From Winogradskyella sp. KYW1333 (GTDB lineage Bacteria; Bacteroidota; Bacteroidia; Flavobacteriales; Flavobacteriaceae): a stretch of 64,000 nt of DNA. The position numbers and the translations under genes are program-made. Below, one piece after another: positions 1-9,940 of the stretch. Under the pieces are notes generated by a model. It was not told the origin of the DNA, did no database searches, and worked only from the letters and a program-made list of their open reading frames with translations. The DNA is taken from contig NZ_QPHL01000012.1 in NCBI RefSeq assembly GCF_003335675.1, positions 149,058 to 213,057 of the forward strand. The letters are read 5' to 3'. How positions within the stretch are numbered: the first letter of the stretch is position 1; each line of letters starts with the position of its first letter.

Positions 1-56
1 AAATAAAAATTTGGTTAGGTTTTAGTAAAGCTATTGAAAAAAATGAAGTTGAAACA

Positions 57-623
57 ATGAAAAAGTACTTAATCGTTGGTCTTGGTAACATTGGTGATAA
101 ATATGCCAATACAAGACACAATATTGGATTTAAAATATTGGACTTTTTTGCAAAAAAAGAAAGTTTATCTTTTGAAACTGTGAAGCTTGGTGATATAACC
201 ACTTTTAAGCTTAAGGGCCGTACAATTTACTTTTTAAAGCCAAGTACTTATATGAACCTTAGTGGTAAGGCTGTTAAATATTGGCTAACAAAGGAAAAAA
301 TACCCATGCAAAATTTACTTGTTGTTACTGATGATTTAAACCTCCCTTTTGGTACTCTTAGGTTAAAAACCAAAGGAAGCGATGGTGGACATAATGGATT
401 AAAAGATTTGCAAGACAAACTACAGACCACTAAATACAATAGATTTAGATTTGGAATAAGTGATAGTTTCAGCAAAGGCCGACAAGTTGATTATGTGTTG
501 GGAGAATGGAATGAGGAAGAAGAGTCTAACCTTGATGAACGTTTAAACAAATCAGCTGATCTAATAAAGTCCTTTGTATTAGCTGGTACAAATCATACAA
601 TGAATGCGTTTAACGGAAAATAA
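57..623 (+). CDS. pth: Peptidyl-tRNA hydrolase
   Basis: This cytoplasmic enzyme cleaves the ester bond of peptidyl-tRNA released from stalled ribosomes and so recycles tRNA. The 188-residue length is typical of bacterial Pth. The N-terminal signature GLGNIGDKYANTRHNIGF is visible, with Asn11 and the catalytic-base His21 in the family positions. The VTDDLNLPFG stretch (residues 90-99) supplies the acidic residue that activates the histidine, and GGHNG (110-114) is the substrate-binding loop. The reading frame stays open upstream to the window edge, but ATG 57 matches the family N-terminus (MKKYLIVGLGN), so I kept it. A hairpin terminator follows directly. The upstream gene lies outside the window. 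Confidence 0.97.
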   Translation: MKKYLIVGLGNIGDKYANTRHNIGFKILDFFAKKESLSFETVKLGDITTFKLKGRTIYFLKPSTYMNLSGKAVKYWLTKEKIPMQNLLVVTDDLNLPFGTLRLKTKGSDGGHNGLKDLQDKLQTTKYNRFRFGISDSFSKGRQVDYVLGEWNEEEESNLDERLNKSADLIKSFVLAGTNHTMNAFNGK

Positions 624-626
624 ATA

Positions 627-650
627 GGCTGTCAAAAGACAGCCCATTTT
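627..650 (+). terminator. Rho-independent terminator after pth
   Basis: A perfect 7-bp stem (GGCTGTC 627-633, GACAGCC 638-644) with an AAAA loop is followed by a run of six T. It starts four bases past the pth stop. It lies between convergent genes, and the reverse strand has a weaker T-rich tail, so it may also stop the PorP/SprF transcript. Confidence 0.85.
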
Positions 651-660
651 TTAATAATAC

Positions 661-1572
661 TTAATCCTTTCGATTAAAAATAAATCTTAACATAACTTCA
701 TGTGTGCCATTGCTATTGTTTGAAATTTCATCTCTGGTAGAACTTTCGTAAGCATAACCAATATCCATCCAATCTGCGACATTTATCATCATTAAGCCCC
801 CAAATGCCTTGTCTGTACGGTAATTAAGACCTACTTCAAATCTGTTATAAAATCTAAACGCGCCTGTCAGGTCCAAGGATAACGGTGAGCCGCCAACATA
901 CCTTATCATAGTAGAAGGCCTAAACTCTGTAGTGTTACTTAATCTAAAATTATAGCCCCCTGATAGATATACATGTGCTTCTTGAGTAGCTTGCGTAACT
1001 CGGCCATCTGCCTCATCTAATCGTTCTGTAGATAAAATTCTTGGAACGGACAATGATATAAAATACTTATCATGCTTTAAGTAAGCCCCAGCACCAAAAT
1101 TTGGTCTAAATCCACTATCAATATTTCCTAAAGCAGGGTCGTCTGGTAAACCAATATTTGTAAGATTGTTGCGGTCTATATTATAAGTACTACCGCCTGC
1201 TTTAAGTCCTAAAAATAAATCAGTTGTCTCAGAAACTGTTAGATTATAAGAAAAATCTATATTAAAGCCTGTTTGACTTTCTATAAAAACTTGATCGCTC
1301 ACAACAGATACTCCAATTCCAATGTTTTCTCCTAGCGGTCTAGAATAAAAAAAGCTTTGTGTCTCTGGTGCTCCTATAATACTTATCCACTGGCTTCTGA
1401 AATTAGAAGTAAGGCTAGTTGTACCATCTGCACCTGCATAGGCCGGGTTAATAATATTCATTGTATATCTATACATTGAATAGTTAGGTTCTTGTTGAGC
1501 ATAAATTGATACCGATAAAAGAAATGCTACTACTATAGTCAGTATATTTTTATATAAATTCATTGTTTTCAT
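661..1572 (-). CDS. PorP/SprF family type IX secretion membrane protein
   Basis: This predicted outer-membrane beta-barrel protein (303 residues) belongs to the PorP/SprF family. Members work with the T9SS to export or anchor cargo carrying type B C-terminal domains (established for Flavobacterium johnsoniae SprB/SprF). It starts with a signal peptide ending near SIYAQQ, followed by the family opening YSMYRYTMNIINPAYAG. The body is a set of alternating amphipathic strands. The frame could begin 14 codons earlier (GTG/ATG at 1614), but that would put extra polar residues before the signal peptide and overlap the metalloprotease gene; ATG 1572 starts 20 bases after that gene's stop. Its placement just downstream of a type B cargo gene suggests it is the dedicated partner of that protein. 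Confidence 0.93.
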   Translation of the reverse strand: MKTMNLYKNILTIVVAFLLSVSIYAQQEPNYSMYRYTMNIINPAYAGADGTTSLTSNFRSQWISIIGAPETQSFFYSRPLGENIGIGVSVVSDQVFIESQTGFNIDFSYNLTVSETTDLFLGLKAGGSTYNIDRNNLTNIGLPDDPALGNIDSGFRPNFGAGAYLKHDKYFISLSVPRILSTERLDEADGRVTQATQEAHVYLSGGYNFRLSNTTEFRPSTMIRYVGGSPLSLDLTGAFRFYNRFEVGLNYRTDKAFGGLMMINVADWMDIGYAYESSTRDEISNNSNGTHEVMLRFIFNRKD

Positions 1573-1592
1573 TTTATTCAAGTTATCTCTGC

Positions 1593-4500
1593 TTAAAGTG
1601 TTAAATAAATCCATCCTGTTAATACCACAGTACCATCACCATTTTGATCTACCTGATAATAATAGGAACCTGTTGGAAGCGTATCACCACTATAAGTTCC
1701 ATTCCAGTCGTTATTATATCCTATTGTACTAAATACTTCCCTACCCCAACGATTATAAACCTTGATGACGGCATTTGGAAATCTATTGGCATTAATTATA
1801 AACCATGAATCATTGATACCATCACCATTTGGAGTTAAAATATCATTTATAATTAAACCGTCACATGCATCCCCTACACCATTACCATTAACATCTTTTT
1901 GATCTGGATTAGCATCAAATTGACAGTTATCGTTAAGATCTAATACACCATCGTTATCATCATCTTCATCACAAATATCTCCTAATCCATCCATATCATT
2001 ATCATCTTGATCTGGATTTGGAGTCGTCACACAATTATCAACTGTATTTAGAACGCCATCTCCGTCTATGTCAGGATCACAAACATCACCTATACCGTCA
2101 CCATCTAAATCTGCTTGATCCGTATTTGGTGTCTCTGGACAATTATCATCATCATTAGCAATTGTATCTCCATCTAAATCATTTGGGTCCCTAGTTCCAC
2201 AAACCTCTAGCGTAAATTCCTCAATACTACCGCCATCTAGAGCCCCGAAGGTATCCGTAACTGTTAAAGTCCAAATACCAGGAGAAAAGTCTCCATTAAA
2301 ATCATTCAAATCTCCCTCAGGTAAGAAGGAACCTGTAAATGGTGCCGATCCGCCTGTTATCGGTATAGTAGCGTCCATATCAAACGTGGTATTGATATAG
2401 TCTTGTGCAAATGGTGCCCCATTCCCTGTTGATAATTCAACTTCAACACCTGTAGGACTAGTTAAAAATAAATCCAAGTCGTTAACCCAAGTGTGTGGAA
2501 TATTCACACTTACATTAACATCATTTATAATTAGGATTTCAAAAATTTCTACTGTTACAGTATAAGTAGCATCATCACCATTATCTGCTATTGGGACAGG
2601 TGTGTCTGCTGAGGTTTGGCTATCACACTCAATATCACATACATCTCCTATTCCATTATTATTGAAATCTGATTGGTCTGGATTTGGTGTTTCAGGACAA
2701 TTATCGTTTGCATTGATAATACCATCACCATCAATATCATCGTCACATACATCTCCCAATCCATCATTATCAATATCAGATTGATCAGTATTTGCAACAT
2801 TGGGACAATTATCTGATTCGTTAGGTACACCATCATTATCTAGATCAAGTTGGGGGCTACCGCATATTTCAAGTGTCCAATTATCTATGGTTCCCGTATC
2901 TTGGCCAGCATTGTCAGAAACCTTTAATTGCCAATCTCCACCAGAAAACGTTCCTATTAATGTACTTAGATCTTCCTCAGGAAGAAACTCACCAGTAAAA
3001 GGAGAATTCCCGTCAGTAATCGAAGTAGAGGCTTCAGAAGTAAAGATCGTATCCACATAATTATCACCATTACCTCCATTACGGTCTGATAAAATAACTT
3101 CTGTACCGTTTGGTGATATAAGTGATAGAATCAAATCAGAATTCCATGTATGGGTAATATTAACAGTTACAGAAATATCTGTAATTAAAGATGTTGTAGG
3201 GATATTTATCGTTGATAATGCCCCGTTGGGATTGTTATCGGGAATGTTAATTGGAGTATCATTTGAATTATAATCAGTACAAAAGATATTTGCAGTAGTG
3301 AATGAGGAAGTAGAATATTCTCCTTGACCACAGTCATTTATGCTTCTAACTCTCCAAAAATACAAGGTCTCAATATCAAGTGTAACCAAAGTTAATGAGG
3401 TTTCAGAAACTGTTTGATTTGCAATAATATTTGAGAAACCTGCATCCGTAGCCACATCGATTTCATATGCTGTCGCATTTGGATCTATATCCCACGTAAA
3501 CAGTGCATTACTAGCTTCAGTATCATCTGATCCATCTGCTGGAGTTAACAAATTTACTGCACTAAAGTTGGTATCATAAACCGAAAAAGAAACATCAGCA
3601 GACTTTGTTATAGCCCCTGAGATACCATTTAATTGAATTGGGTAATTGCCTATTGATAATCCACTTGTACCAGATATAGTAGCAGTAACTGTAGTTCCGT
3701 CATTACTAGCACTTGCTGGAACAAATGTTGCTGTGACACCTGATGGAAGTCCTGTAGCACTAAAATCTGTTACACCAGAAAACCCTAAAAACGTATTATA
3801 AGTAAAAGTGTAAATTACATCATCTGGTGTACATACATCAACATCTGCATCATCAACATTTAATACAAATTCTGATTCTTGTAATGAAAAATTTATTGGA
3901 TTAACTGCGTAAAAAATATTATTATTCCCTTCAACTTTTACACGTAACGCAGAAGAGTCACCTCCTGTTACAGGAACCGTCACTACTTGTTCACCATCGT
4001 TTGGAACATTTAAAGCCAGTTCAAAAGGAAAAGTGAACCCACCGTCTGTAGATAATAAAATATTTACTGTTGGAGTATTCACTGCACCACCATCTGTACC
4101 CGCAACATCCCAAGTCACTGTTTGATTTGAACCTGCATCCCATGTTACATTTGTTGTTTGAGAGGTTACAACAAATGGCCCTGCTGTATCGTCTACATTT
4201 ACTGTCATTGTATCAAAATCACTCTGTGGTGATTGGCCAGTCCCATTAGCGTCACTTCTATCTCTAACAATTAAAGCAAAGTTTAAGGTTCTTGAGACGT
4301 TAGAAACGGTTTCCCATGACGAATTATCTAATGTTTCAACAGGAAATTGCTCAGTTAATTCACTCTCGAGTACACGCTCAATAATAGGCATATAACGGTC
4401 TGGAGATGCGCTAGGGGGTCTGGACCTCCATACAGCTCCTGAAGTTAGATTTGGCCCAAAATTTCCAGACGTTGTTACACCGTTATCTATTTGCTCCCAT

Positions 4501-5876
4501 GTATATGTTAAAACATCTCCTGAATCTGCATCTGTTGCACTTGCTCGCAGAACAAATGCTGTACCCACAGGAATTGTGTGATCTTCACCAGCCTCTGCCA
4601 CAGGAGGGCTGTTCGAAATCGCTGTACCTACCCAACAAGTACGTGTTTGTAAATTTCCAAGGATTTGTACAATACTATAATAATGAAAATACGGATCTGA
4701 ATGGTCTTGAACATCGTTTGGCCCTGTAATACCTGCATAACCCATAATTGTAGTTCCACTGCCAGGCTCAGCATTTACTCCAGTACCCTCACTACTAAAT
4801 GAAAATGTATGATTAGCACCCATTTGATGCCCTATTTCATGAGGTACATAATCTATATCAAAGTAATCAGACATATAAGGTCCGCCGTCATTGTCTAAAA
4901 ATGAATGCGAAGAAAATCCTGATCCTTTTGCACCATCTACGCAAACACATCCTATACAACCAGCGTTACCATTGTTTCCTCCATAATTGAATAAATGACC
5001 AATATCATAATTTTCTTCACCTACAACATTTGTCAAGGTATTCTGCAGTTCTCCATTAAAATTCCCACTATATGGATCTGTGTTAGGATCAGTGTAAATA
5101 ATGTCTGTACCTGTGACCAGCGTAAATGTTACTGCCATATCCACTTCAAATACCTCGTTTGATCTGTTCAAAGTAGAAACTACCTGAGCAAGGGCGTCTT
5201 CTGCTGCGTTCCCATTACCAGCATTACCATCATCCCAAAAGTCAGTATATTCTGCTGTTGTTGAAATAGCGATTCTAAATGTCCTTAATATTTGATCATT
5301 TGCATCTCTGCTAATTAGATTATTATTTTGAAATGGTATAAACTCATCTTCAGTAAAACAGCTAAAATCTTTAATGTTTTCTATTCTTGCATCTCTTGAA
5401 TAATTGATATATTCTGTGTTGTTAGAATTTGATGAAGGAACGGTAAAACTAACTGGGTGATATGGTGAAGATATCATGGTCTGCAGCCCTTGTGGAGTAA
5501 GGCTAAATCTTGCCCTTACATTTTGGTTATCAATACTATAACCTAAGTATGTTTTTATATTTGGGTACAGTTCTGATAATTCTGCGGATAAAACTGGTGC
5601 TTCAACAACAGCAAATTGTTCAAGTTCACCTTTATAATTTGGAAGATATATTTTAGCAAAAGAAATAGAGGCAGTTGTACCTCTCATTGGAGCATCATTG
5701 AGTTCATCCTTTAATACTTCGATATTAAGCTTAAAAGTTTGATAATGCTTGTCATTAAGTTGGTCTATATTGTCATTTACGTTTAAAGTTCGTTGCCAAT
5801 AATTTTGCTGTGCAAATATTGAAAATACCGTTAAAAACATGGATAATGACAAAACAAAATGTAGCTTTGTTTTCAT
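1593..5876 (-). CDS. Secreted reprolysin-like zinc metalloprotease, T9SS type B cargo
   Basis: This 1427-residue secreted protease has a signal peptide (ending near FSIFAQQ) and a propeptide-like N-terminus. Its metzincin domain carries zinc motif [11 protein letters not shown] (His346, Glu347, His350, His356) and a downstream Met-turn (TTIMGYAG). Next come beta-sandwich regions, a fibronectin type III-like domain (about 772-860), a proprotein-convertase P-domain (about 862-1007) and calcium-binding thrombospondin type 3 repeats (DxDxDGxxDxxDNCP). A second P-domain (about 1079-1229) and more type 3 repeats follow. The end (about 1337-1427) is a CHU_C/type B sorting domain ([13 protein letters not shown] to the last residue). 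Family knowledge says it crosses the outer membrane by T9SS; the PorP/SprF gene directly downstream fits. Composition is AT-rich like the rest of the chromosome. The natural substrate is unknown. Confidence 0.93.
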   Translation of the reverse strand: MKTKLHFVLSLSMFLTVFSIFAQQNYWQRTLNVNDNIDQLNDKHYQTFKLNIEVLKDELNDAPMRGTTASISFAKIYLPNYKGELEQFAVVEAPVLSAELSELYPNIKTYLGYSIDNQNVRARFSLTPQGLQTMISSPYHPVSFTVPSSNSNNTEYINYSRDARIENIKDFSCFTEDEFIPFQNNNLISRDANDQILRTFRIAISTTAEYTDFWDDGNAGNGNAAEDALAQVVSTLNRSNEVFEVDMAVTFTLVTGTDIIYTDPNTDPYSGNFNGELQNTLTNVVGEENYDIGHLFNYGGNNGNAGCIGCVCVDGAKGSGFSSHSFLDNDGGPYMSDYFDIDYVPHEIGHQMGANHTFSFSSEGTGVNAEPGSGTTIMGYAGITGPNDVQDHSDPYFHYYSIVQILGNLQTRTCWVGTAISNSPPVAEAGEDHTIPVGTAFVLRASATDADSGDVLTYTWEQIDNGVTTSGNFGPNLTSGAVWRSRPPSASPDRYMPIIERVLESELTEQFPVETLDNSSWETVSNVSRTLNFALIVRDRSDANGTGQSPQSDFDTMTVNVDDTAGPFVVTSQTTNVTWDAGSNQTVTWDVAGTDGGAVNTPTVNILLSTDGGFTFPFELALNVPNDGEQVVTVPVTGGDSSALRVKVEGNNNIFYAVNPINFSLQESEFVLNVDDADVDVCTPDDVIYTFTYNTFLGFSGVTDFSATGLPSGVTATFVPASASNDGTTVTATISGTSGLSIGNYPIQLNGISGAITKSADVSFSVYDTNFSAVNLLTPADGSDDTEASNALFTWDIDPNATAYEIDVATDAGFSNIIANQTVSETSLTLVTLDIETLYFWRVRSINDCGQGEYSTSSFTTANIFCTDYNSNDTPINIPDNNPNGALSTINIPTTSLITDISVTVNITHTWNSDLILSLISPNGTEVILSDRNGGNGDNYVDTIFTSEASTSITDGNSPFTGEFLPEEDLSTLIGTFSGGDWQLKVSDNAGQDTGTIDNWTLEICGSPQLDLDNDGVPNESDNCPNVANTDQSDIDNDGLGDVCDDDIDGDGIINANDNCPETPNPDQSDFNNNGIGDVCDIECDSQTSADTPVPIADNGDDATYTVTVEIFEILIINDVNVSVNIPHTWVNDLDLFLTSPTGVEVELSTGNGAPFAQDYINTTFDMDATIPITGGSAPFTGSFLPEGDLNDFNGDFSPGIWTLTVTDTFGALDGGSIEEFTLEVCGTRDPNDLDGDTIANDDDNCPETPNTDQADLDGDGIGDVCDPDIDGDGVLNTVDNCVTTPNPDQDDNDMDGLGDICDEDDDNDGVLDLNDNCQFDANPDQKDVNGNGVGDACDGLIINDILTPNGDGINDSWFIINANRFPNAVIKVYNRWGREVFSTIGYNNDWNGTYSGDTLPTGSYYYQVDQNGDGTVVLTGWIYLTL

Positions 5877-5978
5877 AAGTGTTTGTGTAAAAATTTAATT
5901 TCCTACGAAAATATACTTTTTTAAATAAACCTTAAAAATATCACTTGAATATTATATAGTCTACATAAAAAAAAGAGA

Positions 5979-6887
5979 TTGGTTAAAGAAATAGCAAAAG
6001 TAACAACAATTGGCACTTTCGATGGTGTCCATATTGGGCACCAAAAAATCATAAACAAAGTAGTTAAGCTTGCTAAAAAATTAGGCTTTACACCTATAGT
6101 TTTAACGTTGTTTCCTCATCCTAGAATGGTGCTTCAAAACGACAATTCTATTAAATTACTAAATACAATTGATGAGCGAATTGATATTTTAAAATCTTAT
6201 GGTATTGCAGAGGTCATTGTAAAGGAATTTACCCATGAATTTGCCAACCTGTCTGCTGAAGAATACGTAAAAGACATTTTAATTGATGAGTTAAATACAA
6301 AATATATAGTTGTAGGGTATGATCATCATTTTGGGAAAAACAGAAGTGCCAATATTGAAGATCTAAAAAAATATGCGAAAACATACAATTTTGAAATTAA
6401 AGAAATTTCGGCCCAAGACATTAAGGATGTTACTGTCAGTTCTACTAAAATTAGAAATGCATTAAATGATGGTAATGTATCATTATCGAATAGTTATTTA
6501 GGCTATAATTATTTTATAACTGGTCTAGTTGTAAAAGGTAAAGGCTTAGGACGCAAATTGGATTTCCCTACCGCTAATATTCAAATTAAAGAATCGTATA
6601 AACTTATACCAAAAGATGGTGTATATGTAGTACAATGTCAATTAAATAGTAGGGTTGTGTTTGGAATGATGAATATTGGCACTAACCCAACAATTAATGA
6701 TAAAGGAAGATCTATAGAAGTTCATTTCTTTGAATATAACGAGGATTTATATAATCATAAATTAAAAATCGAATTTTTAAAACGACTGCGAAACGAACAG
6801 AAATTTAAAAATCTTGAAGCCCTCAAATCTCAATTAAGAGAAGACAGAAAAAGTGCCCTAGAATACATTGAAAAAATGAATGCGTAA
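5979..6887 (+). CDS. ribF: Bifunctional riboflavin kinase/FAD synthetase
   Basis: It phosphorylates riboflavin to FMN and adenylates FMN to FAD. The N-terminal nucleotidyltransferase domain carries TIGTFDGVHIGH (residues about 10-21), and the C-terminal flavokinase domain carries GKGLGRKLDFPTANI, both diagnostic. Length is 302 residues. The start is uncertain: TTG 5979 is the first usable start in this frame, but the frame opens at 5949 and the extra residues (ILYSLHKKKR) resemble the short strand that precedes TIGTF in relatives. An A8 homopolymer (5967-5974) lies there, so a sequencing or real indel could hide an upstream ATG. The next gene overlaps its end by 8 bases, so the two are probably co-transcribed. 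Confidence 0.95.
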   Translation: MVKEIAKVTTIGTFDGVHIGHQKIINKVVKLAKKLGFTPIVLTLFPHPRMVLQNDNSIKLLNTIDERIDILKSYGIAEVIVKEFTHEFANLSAEEYVKDILIDELNTKYIVVGYDHHFGKNRSANIEDLKKYAKTYNFEIKEISAQDIKDVTVSSTKIRNALNDGNVSLSNSYLGYNYFITGLVVKGKGLGRKLDFPTANIQIKESYKLIPKDGVYVVQCQLNSRVVFGMMNIGTNPTINDKGRSIEVHFFEYNEDLYNHKLKIEFLKRLRNEQKFKNLEALKSQLREDRKSALEYIEKMNA

Positions 6888-8187
6888 GTTTTTATTTAAG
6901 CATATTGATAATTCTGGACTTGTAGTTTTTCGCATTGTATTTGGATTATTGTGTTTCCTAGAATCTGTAGGTGCTGTTTTTACAGGATGGGTAAAACGTA
7001 CCTTAATTGAACCCGATTTTACATTTTCATTTATTGGTTTCGAGTGGCTACAACCACTACCTGGTAATTGGATGTATGCTTATTATATAACAATGGGTCT
7101 TTTTGGCCTGTTAATAATGGTTGGTTATAAATATAGATTTAGTATGCTAATGTTTGCCATTATGTGGACGGCAACATATTTAATGCAAAAATCAGCTTAC
7201 AACAATCACTATTATTTATTATTTATATTGAGTTTTCTCATGGTTTTTTTACCAGCACATCGTTATGCTTCAATAGATGCTAAATTGAAACCATCCATTA
7301 AACAAATTTCTATGCCTAGTTGGTGTAAGTGGATTTTTGTAATTCAACTTTTTATATTGTACACTTATGCTTCTATCGCAAAACTTTACCCTGATTGGCT
7401 AGACACGTCTGTAATTGAATTACTCATGCGAGGTAAAGCTAATTATCCGGTTATTGGAGAACTTCTTCAACAAAAATCAATACACTATTTCATATCATAT
7501 GGAGGTATTTTGTTTGATGGTCTAATAATTCCATTATTATTATTTAAATCAACAAGACGAATTGCTTTTTTCGCTTCTATATTTTTTCATCTGTTCAATT
7601 CAATTGTTTTTCAAATTGGCATATTTCCTTACATGTCCTTAGCCTTTAGTTTATTCTTTTTTAGCCCAGAAACAATTAGAGCTCTGTTTTTAAAGAAAAA
7701 ACCTCTTTATAAAGAAAATGAAGTCCTTGTGCCTAAATACGGTAAAGTAATAATTAGTGTCTTTATAATCTATTTTTTAATCCATCTTGCATTGCCATTA
7801 AGACATCATTTTTTTCAGGATGATGTACTTTGGACAGAAGAAGGTCATAGATTATCATGGCGAATGATGTTGCGTGCTAAAAGCGGTAAAGCCAGTTATA
7901 AAGTTGTTGATTCTGAAACCACAGAAATATGGCCAATTAAATTAGAAGACTATTTGACTAAAAAACAGATTAACGGTGCTAGCACAAAACCTGATATTAT
8001 CTGGCAGTTTGCTCAAATTCTCAAGGAGGATTTTGCCAAAAAAGATAAAACTGTTGAAGTATACGTAAGAGCCTATATTAGAGTGAATAATCAACCTTCA
8101 AAACTTCTCATAGATCCAAATGTAGATTTGGCGAAAGAACAATGGTGTCAGTTCAAACATCATGATTGGATTATGCCCTCAAAATAG
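6880..8187 (+). CDS. HTTM-domain membrane protein (gamma-carboxylase-like)
   Basis: This 435-residue integral membrane protein resembles the HTTM family, named after the transmembrane part of vitamin K-dependent gamma-carboxylase. The first about 280 residues hold several hydrophobic helices (for example around 15-40, 65-85, 90-130, 150-170, 205-260), then one more near 290-310, followed by a soluble C-terminal tail. The opening, a DNSGLVVFRIVFGLLCF-type helix followed by a polar loop and the YNNHYYLLF segment, is typical for HTTM proteins of Bacteroidetes. Enzymatic activity has not been established for most bacterial members. It overlaps the ribF stop by 8 bases, implying translational coupling, but I see no functional link to flavin synthesis. 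Confidence 0.85.
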   Translation: MRKFLFKHIDNSGLVVFRIVFGLLCFLESVGAVFTGWVKRTLIEPDFTFSFIGFEWLQPLPGNWMYAYYITMGLFGLLIMVGYKYRFSMLMFAIMWTATYLMQKSAYNNHYYLLFILSFLMVFLPAHRYASIDAKLKPSIKQISMPSWCKWIFVIQLFILYTYASIAKLYPDWLDTSVIELLMRGKANYPVIGELLQQKSIHYFISYGGILFDGLIIPLLLFKSTRRIAFFASIFFHLFNSIVFQIGIFPYMSLAFSLFFFSPETIRALFLKKKPLYKENEVLVPKYGKVIISVFIIYFLIHLALPLRHHFFQDDVLWTEEGHRLSWRMMLRAKSGKASYKVVDSETTEIWPIKLEDYLTKKQINGASTKPDIIWQFAQILKEDFAKKDKTVEVYVRAYIRVNNQPSKLLIDPNVDLAKEQWCQFKHHDWIMPSK

Positions 8188-8277
8188 GGTCGGTTTTGTT
8201 TTTATCTGGTTAAATTCTTATTACATTTGTCTTTCATTTTTTAGCCTGCCCAACGGCATAATTTCAAAGTTACAGAT

Positions 8278-9549
8278 ATGTTACAAGTTGCATTTTTAAG
8301 AGCTCATAAAGAAGACATAATAAATCGATTGCAAAAACGAAATATTGATGCTTCAGAGATGGTTAATAATGCCATTTTATTTGATGAAGAACGACGAGCT
8401 TTACAGACTAAATTAGATAATGCTAAATCAGAATCTAATAGCATATCAAAAGAAATAGGAATTTTATTTAAATCTGGTGAAGTACAGAAAGCAAATGTTT
8501 TAAAAGAGAAGACAACGCAATTAAAGGAAGATACCAAAGAACTTGAACAAGAATTAAATGGTAAAGTTGAAGCTCTCAACAACTTACTTTATACTATACC
8601 AAATATTCCTAACACTATTGTTCCTTCTGGTAATACAGATGAAGATAATGAGGAAGTATATAGAGAAGGTGATATACCCACATTATTTGATGGTGCGTTA
8701 CCACACTGGGAACTCGCAAAGAAATACGACATTATTGATTTTGAGCTTGGTAATAAAATTACTGGTGCCGGTTTCCCTGTATATAAAGGTAAAGGTGCAA
8801 AATTACAGCGTGCACTAATTACTTATTTCTTAGATAAAAATACTGAAGCTGGATATACTGAATACCAAGTGCCACATTTGGTAAATGAAGCTTCAGGATT
8901 TGGCACAGGTCAATTACCAGACAAAGAGGGGCAAATGTATCATGTGGCTGCAGACAATTTATATTTGATCCCTACGGCCGAAGTTCCTGCAACAAATATC
9001 TTCAGAAATACAATATTAACTGAGAGTGATCTACCTATAAGTGTTACTGGCTATACCCCCTGCTTTAGGAGAGAAGCTGGTAGTTATGGTGCACATGTTA
9101 GAGGTCTTAACCGGTTGCATCAATTTGATAAAGTAGAGATTCTTAGAGTGGAGCACCCTAATAATTCTTACCATGCACTAGACGGAATGGTAGAACATGT
9201 TAAGGGCATTTTGAAAGAATTAAAATTACCTTATAGAATATTACGTCTTTGTGGTGGTGATTTAGGATTTACCTCAGCCCTTACTTATGATTTTGAAGTT
9301 TTCTCTACTGCACAAGATCGCTGGTTAGAAATTTCTTCTGTTTCAAATTTTGAAACTTTCCAGGCTAATCGACTAAAATTACGCTTTAAGAACAATGAAG
9401 GTAAAAACGAATTATGCCATACGTTAAATGGAAGTTCATTAGCACTACCTAGAGTTTTGGCTGGAATCTTAGAAAATTGTCAGACGAAAAATGGTATAAA
9501 AATCCCAGAAATACTAGTACCCTACACAGGTTTTGACCTTATTTCATAG
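8278..9549 (+). CDS. serS: Serine--tRNA ligase
   Basis: This class II aminoacyl-tRNA synthetase charges tRNA-Ser with serine. The 423-residue length is typical. The N-terminal about 110 residues form the long antiparallel coiled coil (heptads with Lys/Glu/Leu, residues about 30-100) that grips the tRNA variable arm. The catalytic core shows YLIPTAEVPATN (serine-binding TxE), motif 2 CFRREAGSYGAHVRGLNRLHQF, and motif 3 near the end (LNGSSLALPRVLAGILEN). A possible -7 box (TACATTTG, 8222-8229) lies about 50 bases before ATG 8278, though no well-spaced -33 box is visible. Confidence 0.98.
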   Translation: MLQVAFLRAHKEDIINRLQKRNIDASEMVNNAILFDEERRALQTKLDNAKSESNSISKEIGILFKSGEVQKANVLKEKTTQLKEDTKELEQELNGKVEALNNLLYTIPNIPNTIVPSGNTDEDNEEVYREGDIPTLFDGALPHWELAKKYDIIDFELGNKITGAGFPVYKGKGAKLQRALITYFLDKNTEAGYTEYQVPHLVNEASGFGTGQLPDKEGQMYHVAADNLYLIPTAEVPATNIFRNTILTESDLPISVTGYTPCFRREAGSYGAHVRGLNRLHQFDKVEILRVEHPNNSYHALDGMVEHVKGILKELKLPYRILRLCGGDLGFTSALTYDFEVFSTAQDRWLEISSVSNFETFQANRLKLRFKNNEGKNELCHTLNGSSLALPRVLAGILENCQTKNGIKIPEILVPYTGFDLIS

Positions 9550-9678
9550 CACGAAAAACACTTTCTAAAAGACATGTTGTGTTAAAAAAATGTGTTTTTT
9601 ACCGAATTTTTGTGTATTTCTTCGTTTTTTTATTTATTTTAGTAATGTGATTAGGCCAAATCAATAACTGACCTAGAA

Positions 9679-9747
9679 ATGAAAAATATAAAACGACTGG
9701 TTTTACTCGTGACTTTAGTTGTTATGGTAAGCAAAGTTTTGTTGTAA
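9679..9747 (+). CDS. Possible 22-residue hydrophobic microprotein
   Basis: ATG 9679 opens a 22-codon frame encoding a basic start (MKNIKR) followed by a hydrophobic run (LVLLVTLVVMVSKVLL), then TAA. It has the form of a tiny single-span membrane peptide or of a bare signal-peptide remnant. The leader before the ATG (GACCTAGAA) is A-rich but has no strong ribosome site. It lies between a weak promoter-like pair and a strong terminator, so it could be translated from its own short mRNA. It could equally be a decayed 5' end of a lost secreted-protein gene or chance. No function is proposed. Confidence 0.35.
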   Translation: MKNIKRLVLLVTLVVMVSKVLL

Positions 9748-9849
9748 TACTTAAAGTATTAATAAAATAATACCTAAGAAACCAAGACAAAGTAACTGAA
9801 TCATATTTAATAACGAATAATGATTAATAGCACATTTATTTTGCTGGTC

Positions 9850-9888
9850 AAAATGCCTAAACGTTAAGTTTAGGCATTTTTTTATCAT
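9850..9888 (+). terminator. Strong rho-independent terminator upstream of the TPR gene
   Basis: A perfect 10-bp stem (ATGCCTAAAC and GTTTAGGCAT) with a GTTAA loop is followed by seven T. It is upstream of the TPR gene and about 300 bases past serS, so it most likely ends a short transcript from within the gap. Confidence 0.85.
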
Positions 9889-9940
9889 AAAATTTACAAT
9901 ATCTGGTTGAGCCGTTTGTTATATTTACAAAAAGATTGGC

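Larger units (their letters stand above)
9550..9940 (+). other. 391-base gap between serS and the TPR gene
   Basis: This is the longest gene-free stretch. From left to right it holds a possible weak serS terminator (arms AAAAACAC about 9554 and GTGTTTTTT about 9594, long loop), a T-rich segment with a weak promoter-like pair (TTG 9610-9612, TATTTTAG 9635-9642, spacing 22), and a 22-codon ORF (9679-9747). It ends with a strong hairpin terminator (about 9853-9885). A weak -7 box for the next gene (TATATTTA 9920-9927) sits after the terminator. The layout suggests a short independent transcription unit. Confidence 0.5.

Noticed and set aside
2602..3060. Plus-strand ORFs and a minus-strand second frame inside the metalloprotease
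   Set aside because: These run opposite or alongside the Asp/Asn-rich repeats and show no recognisable domain or start context.
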